The position numbers and the translations under genes were made by a program. A DNA stretch of 64,000 nt from Roseomonas marmotae. GTDB taxonomy: Bacteria > Pseudomonadota > Alphaproteobacteria > Acetobacterales > Acetobacteraceae. The stretch is taken from contig NZ_CP061091.1 in assembly GCF_017654485.1 (NCBI RefSeq), positions 757,501 to 821,500 of the forward strand, read 5' to 3'. Positions 1 through 10,578 of the stretch are shown here, one piece after another. The notes beneath the pieces are model-generated. The model saw nothing but the letters and a program-made list of their open reading frames with translations. It did not search any database and had not been told where the DNA came from. Numbering within the stretch: the stretch's first letter is position 1; each line of letters opens with the position of its first letter.

Positions 1-3199
<3,199 letters not shown>

Positions 3200-3335
3200 T
3201 CTGCACCGCTGTCGTGGCAACACGACACCGCACGCAGCATCCAACCGCGACACACTCACTCAACACTCAATACAGATATCACCAACTCCCATTCATCAGC
3301 ATCTGTGCTGCCAATGGAGAACGATCCGGCTCGGT

Positions 3336-3453
3336 GGCCCGGTGGCCATCGCGAGGCTGCTACACCCGATCCCATCCCGAACTCGGCCGTGAAACGCCCC
3401 AGCGCCCATGGTACTGTGTCTCAAGGCACGGGAGAGTAGGTCGCCGCCGGGCC
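3336..3453 (+). rRNA. rrf: 5S ribosomal RNA
   Basis: A 118-base gene with the conserved core CCCATCCCGAACTCGGCCGT and GAAACGCC. The ends form a long stem (GGCCCGG near 3336 with CCGGGCC near 3447). It lies about 135 bases after 23S and 48 bases before the initiator tRNA, so it is part of the same transcript. Confidence 0.95.
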
Positions 3454-3501
3454 ACCAAGCCGGACCGTTCATCCAACAAACAGCACAAATACACACACCA
3501 C

Positions 3502-3578
<77 letters not shown>

Positions 3579-3602
3579 ACATCAAATAACAAACATACCA
3601 AA

Positions 3603-3634
3603 CCGCCCCAGTGCATCACGCACAGGGCGGATTT
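3603..3634 (+). terminator. Possible rRNA-operon terminator
   Basis: CCGCCC at 3603-3608 and GGGCGG at 3625-3630 can pair across a 16-base loop, followed by ATTT. It lies 25 bases after the tRNA. The stem is short and the T-run is weak, so this is only the most likely site of several possible ones. Confidence 0.4.
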
Positions 3635-3748
3635 GCCATGTCCAAAGTCCGCACATAGAGACTTCGTAGCCCTCCGGTGGCGGCCTGCCTTCTGGCAGGG
3701 GGCCAAATCTGTCTTCTGATCTTATCGACGCTCGTAGGAGCATTGTTA
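3635..3748. other. Leader DNA between the rRNA operon and the IS66 insertion; possible left end of the older IS66 copy
   Basis: No gene is visible. The last eight bases (3741-3748, CATTGTTA) are repeated at 9610-9617, so this stretch was originally contiguous with the tnpA at 9639. GTAGCCCTCCGGTGGCGG starting near 3666 resembles the GTA-start of IS66 ends. It would place the left tip of that older element about 104 bases before its tnpA, a normal leader length. The tip is a guess, because the matching right end is lost. Confidence 0.35.
3741..3748. repeat. 8-bp target-site duplication, left copy (IS66 element)
   Basis: CATTGTTA lies directly before the left inverted repeat at 3749 and again at 9610-9617, directly after the right inverted repeat. 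Eight base pairs is the target duplication length known for IS66-family elements. Confidence 0.9.
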
Positions 3749-3869
3749 GTAAGCGTCGTCTGACCCCCATGGTTGAGGTGCACAGCTCTGGGGAGGAGGA
3801 TTGAGCCTTCTGGAGAGAGGGCAGGCAGTGGACGGGGATCTGGTCGGGAGCACGGAGGCGAGCACTCCT

Positions 3870-4283
3870 ATGAGTGATCGTATGAGTGCCCGTACGGAAT
3901 TCGTGGAAGTGGTGACCCGCGGTGAACGGCGCCGCCGCTGGAGCCCCGAGCAAAAGCTGCGGATCGTCGCCGAGGCGATGGACCCCACAGTCACCGCGGT
4001 CGATGTGGCACGGCGCTGGGGGATCGGCACGGGACTGCTTTATACATGGCGACGCGAGCTGCTGATGGCGGTCACCCCGGCGCCGATCACGCCAGGGCTC
4101 CCTGCGATCGCAGCGGAGGAAGCCCCCTGCGAGAATGCGCCTGCCGTCATTGCTGAGGCCGCCTCGCTGCCTGGTGACGGACGGATCGAGATCGCGCTTC
4201 CAGGTGGTGTCGTCGTCCGTGTTGATGCCGGGGTAGACGAGGCGGCGCTTCGGCGCGTCCTTGCGGCACTGGAGAGGCGATGA
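3870..4283 (+). CDS. tnpA: IS66 transposase accessory protein TnpA
   Basis: A 137-residue protein of the IS66 Orf1 type, a small helix-turn-helix DNA-binding protein needed for transposition. The N-terminal half holds the recognisable core RRRWSPEQKLRIVAEAM followed by a helix-turn-helix ending GTGLLYTWRREL. The C-terminal half ends in the family's typical segment IEIALPGGVVVRVDAGVD. A TTG at 3801 would add 23 residues, but the ATG at 3870 begins at the conserved region. The stop overlaps the tnpB start by four bases, which implies translational coupling. Confidence 0.88.
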   Translation: MSDRMSARTEFVEVVTRGERRRRWSPEQKLRIVAEAMDPTVTAVDVARRWGIGTGLLYTWRRELLMAVTPAPITPGLPAIAAEEAPCENAPAVIAEAASLPGDGRIEIALPGGVVVRVDAGVDEAALRRVLAALERR

Positions 4284-4624
4284 TCGGTCCCGCGCCGGGC
4301 ACACGCATCTTCCTCGCCTGCGGGGTGACGGACATGCGGCGTGGCATGGACGGGCTTGCCGCTCTCGTGCAGACCACCTTCGGCGAGGATCCGTTCTCGG
4401 GTGCGGTCTATCTCTTCCGTGGGCGCCGGGGCCATCTGGTGAAATGCCTCTGGCATGACGGTCAAGGCCTGTGCCTTTTCCAGAAGCGCTTGGAACGGAG
4501 CCGCTTCCAGTGGCCGGTGACGAACACCGGCAGGATTGCGTTGTCGGTGGCGCAGACTTCGATGCTGCTCGAGGGCCTGGACTGGCGCAACCCACAGCGG
4601 GTGTGGCGGCCGAGCGCGACGTAG
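4280..4624 (+). CDS. tnpB: IS66 accessory protein TnpB (Orf2)
   Basis: A 114-residue protein, full length for IS66 TnpB. It shows the family signature DMRRGMDGLAALVQ near residue 19 and then YLFRGRRGHLVKCLWHDGQG, the most conserved stretch of the family, followed by LFQKRLERSRFQWP. Its biochemical role is not established, but it is required together with TnpA and TnpC. It overlaps tnpA by four bases, and tnpC follows after 46 bases. A truncated relative lies at 10031 in the second IS66 copy. Confidence 0.9.
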   Translation: MIGPAPGTRIFLACGVTDMRRGMDGLAALVQTTFGEDPFSGAVYLFRGRRGHLVKCLWHDGQGLCLFQKRLERSRFQWPVTNTGRIALSVAQTSMLLEGLDWRNPQRVWRPSAT

Positions 4625-4670
4625 CAGCTTTCGCTTGCACCGACGCGGCGCGGCCTGCGACGATTCCTGC

Positions 4671-6202
4671 GTGACAGCAGCCGATGACACGAACGGGGCG
4701 GACGCGGAGGTGGTTCTCCTGCGCGCTGCGCTGGCTGCCGCCGAGGCGAGGATCGCGGCACTCGAGGGCATGCTCCACGCGCTCAACCGCGCACGCTTCG
4801 GCCAGAGTGCCGAGCGCATCGATCCCGGCCAGCTTGTCCTTGCACTTGGCCGCGACGTGCCACCCCCGCCGCCCGCGAACGATGCGCCGGGGGAGGATGG
4901 CCCTCGCGGACGCCCATCGGCGCGCCGGAACCGCGGCGCCTTGCCGCCGCACCTCGAGAGAGTGGAGCGCGTGCTGGAACCCGCCAGCCGGACCTGTTCT
5001 TGCTGCGGCAGCGACATGCGCGTCATCGGCGAGGACCGGTCAGAGCGGCTCGACGTCGTGCCCGCGAGGCTGCGGGTGCTGGTGACCGTCCGCCCGCGCC
5101 TGGCCTGTCGTGGCTGCGTGGGCGGTGTTCATCAGGCGCCTGCCCCGGAGCACGCGGTGACGCGCGGTCTGCCGACCGAGGCGCTGCTGGCGCATGTGCT
5201 CGTCTCGAAATACGGCGACGGCCTGCCGCTGTACCGCCAGGTGGCAATCCTCCGCCGCAGCGGGGTGAGGCTCGACCGCTCGACCCTCTGCGACTGGGTC
5301 GGGGCAGCTTGTTGGTGGCTCCGGCCTCTCTACGAGCGGGTCCTGGAGCATGTCAGGAAACAGGGACGGGTGTTCGCCGACGACACGCCACTTCCCACCC
5401 TGGAGCGCGGTCGCGGGCGAACCCGCAAGGGGGCCCTCTGGGCCTATGCCGTCGACGACCGCCCCTGGCTGGGCGGGCTCCTCCTGCGGTCGCTTATGCC
5501 TACGCGCCGGACCGCAAGGGAGCGCGACCCGCTGCTCATCTCGGCCGGTTCCGAGGCGTGCTGCAGGTCGACGGCTATGACGGGTTCAAGGCCATGCGGC
5601 GGGAGCGCCGCGACGGCTCGGTGACGCTGGCCTTCTGTTGGGCGCACCTGCGCCGACGGTTCTTTGAGGTCCATGCGGGCACGAAGTCGCCCATCGCCGC
5701 CGAGGCCTTGCTGCGTATCGGGGAGCTCTACCGGATCGAGCGCGAGATCCGGGGCCGCTCGGCGGAGCAGCGCCGCGCCATCCGTCGCGAGAGGAGCGCG
5801 CCGCTGGTCGCCGCCCTCGAGATCTGGCTGCGGGCGCAGCTGGATCGCCTCAGCCAGGGCTCCAAGCTCGCCGGGGACATCCGCTACGGCCTGCGCCACT
5901 GGGGCGGTCTCGTGCGGTTCCTTGAGGACGGCAGGCTGGAGATGGATACAAACACGGTGGAGCGGCAGATCAGGCCCGTGGCCGTCACCCGCAAGGCGGC
6001 GCTGTTCGCAGGCAGTGAGGCAGGCGGCGCGAACTGGGCCATCGCGACGACGCTGATCCGGACGGCCCTGATGAATGACGTTGAGCCCGAGGCCTGGCTG
6101 ACCGACGTGCTGCAGCGGATGGTCCGCGGCGACGTGCGCTCGAACGGGCTTGATGCCCTTCTCCCCTGGACCTGGGGCCGGGACACCGCCGCAGCGGCGT
6201 AG
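4671..6202 (+). pseudogene. tnpC: IS66 transposase TnpC, frameshifted
   Basis: This would be the DDE transposase of the element, about 510 residues. A GTG start at 4671 opens a frame with the N-terminal coiled coil (LRAALAAAEARIAALEGM), a CSCCGSDM zinc-finger-like segment and the conserved core VFADDTPLPTLE. Homology leaves this frame near 5475-5490, after the DDRPWLG segment. It resumes one base back in the other frame with YAPDRKG, LQVDGYDGF, CWAHLRRRF and the C-terminal NTVERQIRPVAVTRK. The shift fits loss of a single base in the G-rich run GGCTGGGCGGGCTCC. IS66 tnpC is not known to use programmed frameshifting, so I read this as a disabling mutation or a sequencing error. Confidence 0.88.
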
Positions 6203-6509
6203 CCATCAGAGCCCCGGCAAGGCGGGGTTTACCTCCTCCGCGTCGCTGGTATCGGCATGGACCGCGTCGTGGATGATGCGCGTGGTCACGCCCTGCAGAT
6301 GCGCCCGCAGCGCCCGCTCCAGTTCCAGAAACTCGGGCCAGAGGACCGTATCGAGGAAGCCCTTGGGCGCGCGCAGCATTACCGTCGTGCGCTTCTGGCG
6401 AGGGTAGCGATAGGGCCTCAGCCCGTAGCGGCGGCAGAGGGCGACGAAGAGCTGCCGGGACCAGCTGTCCGGCATTGAGAACTGCTGCTCCACGGCCGGG
6501 TCACGGCGG

Positions 6510-6517
6510 GCTTGCTC
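6510..6517. repeat. 8-bp target-site duplication of IS256-family element, left
   Basis: GCTTGCTC precedes the left terminal repeat at 6518 and recurs at 7840-7847, directly after the right terminal repeat. IS256-family elements make 8- or 9-bp duplications. Confidence 0.93.
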
Positions 6518-7839
6518 GGGACTGTCAGGAATTTCGTGTGTGGCGGGGCATAGTAGGGAAGAAGGAGACCCCCTATGGCCCGACGGAAAGAGCCGCGGAT
6601 CCCGGATGCGATCCTGGACCAGTTGCTGGCCGGTGCGGACGCCAGAACGGCCTTCGAGCAGGGCGGCCTGCTGGATGAGCTGAAGAAGGCGTTCACCGAG
6701 CGGGCGCTGAACGCCGAGATGGACCACCACTTGGCCGGAGAGGGTGGTGAAGGCAACAGCCGCAACGGCTATGGCCGGAAGTCGGTGGTCACTGACAGTG
6801 GCAAGCTGGCGCTGGAGATCCCACGCGACCGGCAGGCGAGCTTCGATCCGCAGCTGATCGCCAAGTACCAGCGGCGCTTCCCTGGCTTCGATGACAAGGT
6901 CATCTCGATGTACGCCCGCGGCATGAGCGCGCGGGAGATCGTGGGCCACCTGCGCGAACTCTACGGCATCGAGGTCTCGCCCGACCTGATCAGCGCTGTC
7001 ACGGATGCCGTGCTCGACGAGATCAGCGCCTGGCAGAACCGGCCGCTGGAGCCCGTCTACCCGGTGGTGTTCTTCGATGCCCTGCGGGTGAAGATCCGGG
7101 ATGAGGGCCTTGTCCGCAACAAGGCGGTGCACATCGCGCTGGGCGTCCGGGCCGACGGTGGCAAGGAGATCCTGGGCCTGTGGCTGGAGCAGAATGAGGG
7201 TGCGAAGTTCTGGCTGCGGGTGATGAACGAGCTGCGCGGCCGCGGTGTCGAGGACCTGCTGCTGGCGGTGGTAGACGGGCTGAAGGGCTTCCCTGAGGCC
7301 ATCCTGGCAGTGTTCCCGGAGGCCGTGGTGCAGACTTGCATTGTTCACCTCCTGCGCCAGAGCCTGGACTTCGTCGCCTACAAGGACCGCAAGCCCGTGG
7401 CCGCGGCGCTGAAGGCGATCTACCAGGCCGTGGATGCCGCCGCCGCCGAAGCGGCCCTGACTGCCTTTGAAGCAGAATTCTGGGGCCAGAAATATCCCGC
7501 CATTGGCCAGAGCTGGCGCCGCGCCTGGACCGAGGTCGTGCCGTTCTACGCATTCAGCGTCGAAATCAGACGGTTCCTCTACACCACCAATGCCATTGAG
7601 GCGCTGAACGCGAAGCTGCGCCGTGCAGTTCGAAGCCGAGGGCACTTCCCCACGGATGAGGCCGCCCTGAAGCTGCTGTTTCTGGTCTTGCACCGGGCGG
7701 AGAAGGAGTGGACCATGCCGCCGCGGGAATGGTCCATGGCTAAGGCGCAGTTCGCCGTTCTGTTCGGCGAGCGCTTCACTCGCGCCATGGCCTGAGCATG
7801 TTCAACCGCTCCGCCGCACACGAAATTCCTGACAGTCCC
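6518..7839 (+). mobile_element. IS256-family (mutator-type) insertion sequence, complete copy
   Basis: A 1322-bp element with perfect 23-bp terminal inverted repeats. The left end begins GGGACTGTCAGGAATTTCGT at 6518, and the right end is its complement ending at 7839. It carries one transposase gene. An 8-bp duplication GCTTGCTC on each side marks a clean insertion into the fourth gene of the IS66 element. This copy has all it needs to transpose. Confidence 0.93.
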
Positions 7840-8074
7840 GCTTGCTCGGCCAGGCGTGCCTTGACCCGCTCCAGCGCCGCCCCGGCCGCCTCCCGCTCAC
7901 CCGCCGTTCCTGCACCCGCAATCAACGCCTCGATCTTGCGGAGCCGCTCCCGGAGATCGTCTTCGCCCGCCATCCCCCTCAACCTCCAACCGGCATGCAG
8001 GATAACCGGTACAGACCGCCAGGGCAGCAGGGCACGTCAAGCGCTGAGCTGGATGGGGATCAGACGACGGTTAC
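6540..8074. repeat. 1535-bp tandem duplication, copy 1
   Basis: Bases 6540-8074 recur head-to-tail at 8075-9609. The copies look identical throughout, and the two encoded transposases match at all 406 residues. The repeat runs from base 23 of the IS256 element, through the rest of that element and the N-terminal half of the fourth IS66 gene, to the last base of the IS66 right inverted repeat (GGTTAC at 8074). Copy 1 keeps the left terminal repeat of IS256 just outside the unit. Confidence 0.93.
6575..7795 (+). CDS. IS256-family transposase, copy 1
   Basis: A 406-residue mutator-type transposase, normal length. The DDE catalytic residues are visible: the first Asp in VVFFDALRVKI (near residue 167), the second in LAVVDGLKGFPEAI (near 230), and the Glu in TTNAIEALNAKLRR (near 345), the last being the most recognisable family motif. 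A CIVHLLR segment follows the second Asp, as usual. The start ATG has GAAGGAGACCCCCT upstream. It lies in the intact element and should be functional. Confidence 0.95.
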   Translation: MARRKEPRIPDAILDQLLAGADARTAFEQGGLLDELKKAFTERALNAEMDHHLAGEGGEGNSRNGYGRKSVVTDSGKLALEIPRDRQASFDPQLIAKYQRRFPGFDDKVISMYARGMSAREIVGHLRELYGIEVSPDLISAVTDAVLDEISAWQNRPLEPVYPVVFFDALRVKIRDEGLVRNKAVHIALGVRADGGKEILGLWLEQNEGAKFWLRVMNELRGRGVEDLLLAVVDGLKGFPEAILAVFPEAVVQTCIVHLLRQSLDFVAYKDRKPVAAALKAIYQAVDAAAAEAALTAFEAEFWGQKYPAIGQSWRRAWTEVVPFYAFSVEIRRFLYTTNAIEALNAKLRRAVRSRGHFPTDEAALKLLFLVLHRAEKEWTMPPREWSMAKAQFAVLFGERFTRAMA

Positions 8075-8109
8075 GTGGCGGGGCATAGTAGGGAAGAAGG
8101 AGACCCCCT

Positions 8110-9330
8110 ATGGCCCGACGGAAAGAGCCGCGGATCCCGGATGCGATCCTGGACCAGTTGCTGGCCGGTGCGGACGCCAGAACGGCCTTCGAGCAGGGCG
8201 GCCTGCTGGATGAGCTGAAGAAGGCGTTCACCGAGCGGGCGCTGAACGCCGAGATGGACCACCACTTGGCCGGAGAGGGTGGTGAAGGCAACAGCCGCAA
8301 CGGCTATGGCCGGAAGTCGGTGGTCACTGACAGTGGCAAGCTGGCGCTGGAGATCCCACGCGACCGGCAGGCGAGCTTCGATCCGCAGCTGATCGCCAAG
8401 TACCAGCGGCGCTTCCCTGGCTTCGATGACAAGGTCATCTCGATGTACGCCCGCGGCATGAGCGCGCGGGAGATCGTGGGCCACCTGCGCGAACTCTACG
8501 GCATCGAGGTCTCGCCCGACCTGATCAGCGCTGTCACGGATGCCGTGCTCGACGAGATCAGCGCCTGGCAGAACCGGCCGCTGGAGCCCGTCTACCCGGT
8601 GGTGTTCTTCGATGCCCTGCGGGTGAAGATCCGGGATGAGGGCCTTGTCCGCAACAAGGCGGTGCACATCGCGCTGGGCGTCCGGGCCGACGGTGGCAAG
8701 GAGATCCTGGGCCTGTGGCTGGAGCAGAATGAGGGTGCGAAGTTCTGGCTGCGGGTGATGAACGAGCTGCGCGGCCGCGGTGTCGAGGACCTGCTGCTGG
8801 CGGTGGTAGACGGGCTGAAGGGCTTCCCTGAGGCCATCCTGGCAGTGTTCCCGGAGGCCGTGGTGCAGACTTGCATTGTTCACCTCCTGCGCCAGAGCCT
8901 GGACTTCGTCGCCTACAAGGACCGCAAGCCCGTGGCCGCGGCGCTGAAGGCGATCTACCAGGCCGTGGATGCCGCCGCCGCCGAAGCGGCCCTGACTGCC
9001 TTTGAAGCAGAATTCTGGGGCCAGAAATATCCCGCCATTGGCCAGAGCTGGCGCCGCGCCTGGACCGAGGTCGTGCCGTTCTACGCATTCAGCGTCGAAA
9101 TCAGACGGTTCCTCTACACCACCAATGCCATTGAGGCGCTGAACGCGAAGCTGCGCCGTGCAGTTCGAAGCCGAGGGCACTTCCCCACGGATGAGGCCGC
9201 CCTGAAGCTGCTGTTTCTGGTCTTGCACCGGGCGGAGAAGGAGTGGACCATGCCGCCGCGGGAATGGTCCATGGCTAAGGCGCAGTTCGCCGTTCTGTTC
9301 GGCGAGCGCTTCACTCGCGCCATGGCCTGA
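8110..9330 (+). CDS. IS256-family transposase, copy 2 (element lacks left end)
   Basis: Identical in all 406 residues to the copy 1535 bases upstream, with the same ribosome-binding site and start. The surrounding element has its right terminal repeat (ending 9374) but not its left one, so the gene can only act in trans on the complete copy. Identity implies a very recent duplication or an assembly duplication. Confidence 0.93.
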   Translation: MARRKEPRIPDAILDQLLAGADARTAFEQGGLLDELKKAFTERALNAEMDHHLAGEGGEGNSRNGYGRKSVVTDSGKLALEIPRDRQASFDPQLIAKYQRRFPGFDDKVISMYARGMSAREIVGHLRELYGIEVSPDLISAVTDAVLDEISAWQNRPLEPVYPVVFFDALRVKIRDEGLVRNKAVHIALGVRADGGKEILGLWLEQNEGAKFWLRVMNELRGRGVEDLLLAVVDGLKGFPEAILAVFPEAVVQTCIVHLLRQSLDFVAYKDRKPVAAALKAIYQAVDAAAAEAALTAFEAEFWGQKYPAIGQSWRRAWTEVVPFYAFSVEIRRFLYTTNAIEALNAKLRRAVRSRGHFPTDEAALKLLFLVLHRAEKEWTMPPREWSMAKAQFAVLFGERFTRAMA

Positions 9331-9374
9331 GCATGTTCAACCGCTCCGCCGCACACGAAATTCCTGACAGTCCC

Positions 9375-9508
9375 GCTTGCTCGGCCAGGCGTGCCTTGAC
9401 CCGCTCCAGCGCCGCCCCGGCCGCCTCCCGCTCACCCGCCGTTCCTGCACCCGCAATCAACGCCTCGATCTTGCGGAGCCGCTCCCGGAGATCGTCTTCG
9501 CCCGCCAT
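9375..9508 (-). pseudogene. Duplicated N-terminal fragment of the fourth IS66 gene
   Basis: An exact repeat of the first 45 or so codons of the interrupted gene, from the MAGEDDLRERL start at 9508 to the IS256 insertion point. It reads on into the IS256 right end and stops at 9311. It is a by-product of the tandem duplication and has no corresponding C-terminal half. Confidence 0.85.
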
Positions 9509-9585
9509 CCCCCTCAACCTCCAACCGGCATGCAGGATAACCGGTACAGACCGCCAGGGCAGCAGGGCACGTCAAGCGCTGAGCT

Positions 9586-9609
9586 GGATGGGGATCAGAC
9601 GACGGTTAC
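9586..9609 (-). repeat. Right inverted repeat of the IS66 element (outer copy)
   Basis: On the minus strand the tip reads GTAACCGTCGTCTGATCCCC, matching the left end at 3749-3772 in 20 of the first 22 positions. An internal copy created by the tandem duplication lies at 8051-8074. Confidence 0.9.
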
Positions 9610-9638
9610 CATTGTTAAGGACGGGGGCGGTTTGGAGC

Positions 9639-10034
9639 ATGGAGATCATCAGCGGCGTCGAGCGGCGGCGGCAATGGCGGGTGGAGGACAAGCTCCGGAT
9701 CGTGGCGGAGGCTGAACGTCCCGGGGCGTGCTTTGCCGTAGTGGCACGCCAGCACGAGGTCAGCCGCAGCGTGCTGTGGGCTTGGCGCAAGCAGGCGCGC
9801 CAGGGAATGCTGGTGGCCGAGCCTGCCCCCATGTTCATGCCGCTGCAGGTCACGACGGATCTGCCGGCGCCGTCCTCCAAGGTCGGTGTGGTACCGGCGG
9901 CTGCACCGGCGGTGCTCGACACAATCGCCGCCGGCCGGATCGAAATAGCCCTGCCGGACGGCACGGTCATCCGCGTCAGCGAGGCGATCAGCTCCACCGC
10001 GTTGCGGCGCGTAATGGCGGCATTGCGCGGATGA
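9639..10034 (+). CDS. tnpA: IS66 TnpA, second copy
   Basis: A 131-residue IS66 Orf1 protein. It has the family core RRRQWRVEDKLRIVAEAE, a helix-turn-helix (EVSRSVLWAWRKQAR) and the C-terminal signature IEIALPDGTVIRVSEAI. It is clearly divergent from the copy at 3870, so it belongs to a different IS66 subtype. The start ATG has GGAG eight bases upstream. The stop overlaps the start of the truncated tnpB by four bases. It is intact, but alone it cannot drive transposition. Confidence 0.85.
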   Translation: MEIISGVERRRQWRVEDKLRIVAEAERPGACFAVVARQHEVSRSVLWAWRKQARQGMLVAEPAPMFMPLQVTTDLPAPSSKVGVVPAAAPAVLDTIAAGRIEIALPDGTVIRVSEAISSTALRRVMAALRG

Positions 10035-10210
10035 TCCCGGTTTCCTCTGGTGTCCGGGTCTGGCTGGCGGTGGGCCATACGGACATGCGGCGCGGCATGA
10101 ACGGCCTGGCGCTGCAGGTACAGCAGGCGCTCGGGCGTGACCCTCATGCCGGCGATCTCTACGTTTTCCGGGGCCGCCGAGGCGACCTGATAAAGATCGT
10201 CTGGCACGAC
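10031..10210 (+). pseudogene. tnpB: IS66 tnpB, truncated by IS3-family element
   Basis: The first 60 codons of tnpB, with the signatures DMRRGMNGLALQVQQAL and YVFRGRRGDLIKIVWHD. The family continues for about 55 more residues, but here the frame ends at a TGA formed by the first three bases of the IS3-family element at 10211. The C-terminal half is not found on the other side of that element, so the insertion was accompanied or followed by a deletion. Confidence 0.88.
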
Positions 10211-10276
10211 TGACCTGCCCCCTTAGAAGTGGACCGCCAATGATGTGAGATTGGTGGACGCGGAGAGGGGCCGGAG

Positions 10277-10555
10277 ATGGCGAAGAAGCAGCACAAGCCG
10301 GAAGAGATCGTGGCCAAGCTGCGCCAGGTCGAGGTTCTGGTGGCGCAGGGCAAGACGGTGGCCGAGGGTGCCCGGGTGATCGGGGTCACGGAGGCGACGT
10401 ACTACCGCTGGCGGTCGGAGTATGGGGGCCTGAAGCTGGACCAGGTGAAGCGCCTGAAGCAGCTGGAGCAGGAGAACGGCCGCCTGCGCAAGGCCGTGGC
10501 GGATCTGACGCTGGAGAAGCTGGTGCTGAAGGAAGCCGCCTCGGGAAACTTCTGA
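10277..10555 (+). CDS. IS3-family transposase OrfA
   Basis: A 92-residue helix-turn-helix and leucine-zipper protein. The N-terminal half has HKPEEIVAKLRQVEVLVAQG and the helix-turn-helix VTEATYYRWRSEYGG. The C-terminal half is a heptad-repeat helix (QLEQENGRLRKAVADLTLEK) for oligomerisation. It binds the element ends and acts as regulator. A heptamer GGGAAAC near its end allows fusion to OrfB by -1 frameshifting. Confidence 0.92.
   Translation: MAKKQHKPEEIVAKLRQVEVLVAQGKTVAEGARVIGVTEATYYRWRSEYGGLKLDQVKRLKQLEQENGRLRKAVADLTLEKLVLKEAASGNF
10543..10549 (+). promoter_or_regulatory. Programmed -1 frameshift site GGGAAAC
   Basis: The heptamer reads G GGA AAC in the orfA frame, the canonical X XXY YYZ slippery pattern, two codons before the orfA stop (TGA 10553-10555). 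Slipping back one base enters the orfB frame and gives the junction GNLLSAARRRAAV, which continues without a stop into the integrase domain. Confidence 0.8.
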
Positions 10556-10578
10556 GCGCCGCGCGTCGTCGGGCGGCG

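Larger units (their letters stand above)
6206..7973 (-). pseudogene. Fourth gene of the IS66 element (unknown function), interrupted by IS256
   Basis: If the IS256 copy and one 8-bp duplication (1330 bases) are removed, the two halves join in frame into a protein of about 145 residues. The N-terminal half (7840-7973) begins MAGEDDLRERLRKIEALIAG, a charged helical segment resembling the DUF2786 type. The C-terminal half (6206-6517) contains WSRQLFVALCRRYGLRPYRY and ends three bases from the tnpC stop. The start ATG at 7973 has a GGAGG nine bases upstream. I believe such proteins recur as unnamed hypotheticals, but I cannot name a function. A position inside the IS66 ends and convergence with tnpC suggest a passenger or accessory gene. 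Confidence 0.75.
3749..9609 (+). mobile_element. IS66-family element with a fourth, convergent gene, enlarged by an IS256 insertion and a tandem duplication
   Basis: The left end reads GTAAGCGTCGTCTGACCCCC from 3749. The right end read on the minus strand from 9609 is GTAACCGTCGTCTGATCCCC, 18 of 20 identical. Both are flanked by CATTGTTA. Inside are tnpA, tnpB and a frameshifted tnpC on the plus strand. A small gene on the minus strand is convergent with tnpC and starts about 100 bases inside the right end. Without the IS256 copy, its target duplication and the tandem repeat, the element would be close to 3.0 kb. It inserted between the left end and tnpA of another IS66 copy. Its own transposase is broken, so it probably cannot move unaided. 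Confidence 0.88.
8075..9609. repeat. 1535-bp tandem duplication, copy 2
   Basis: The second copy starts with GTGGCGGGGCATAG, joined directly to the terminal GGTTAC of the IS66 right end at 8074. It ends with the true outer end of the IS66 element at 9609, followed by the target duplication. Because the unit begins at base 23 of IS256, this copy lacks the left terminal repeat and cannot move as a unit. Confidence 0.93.
9610..10210 (+). mobile_element. Second IS66-family copy, remnant
   Basis: This stretch holds tnpA and the first half of tnpB of another IS66 element. Its leader was split by the first IS66 element (the TSD CATTGTTA at 9610-9617 rejoins 3748). Its right part, including tnpC, is gone: the sequence stops exactly at the IS3-family element. 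It is the oldest layer of the nest. Confidence 0.8.

Noticed and set aside
6206..6232. GTAAACCCCGCC read from 6232 on the minus strand as the right end of the first IS66 element
   Set aside because: It matches the left end poorly and is not followed by CATTGTTA. The end at 9609 matches far better and has the exact target duplication. The 6206-6232 stretch is the end of the convergent gene.
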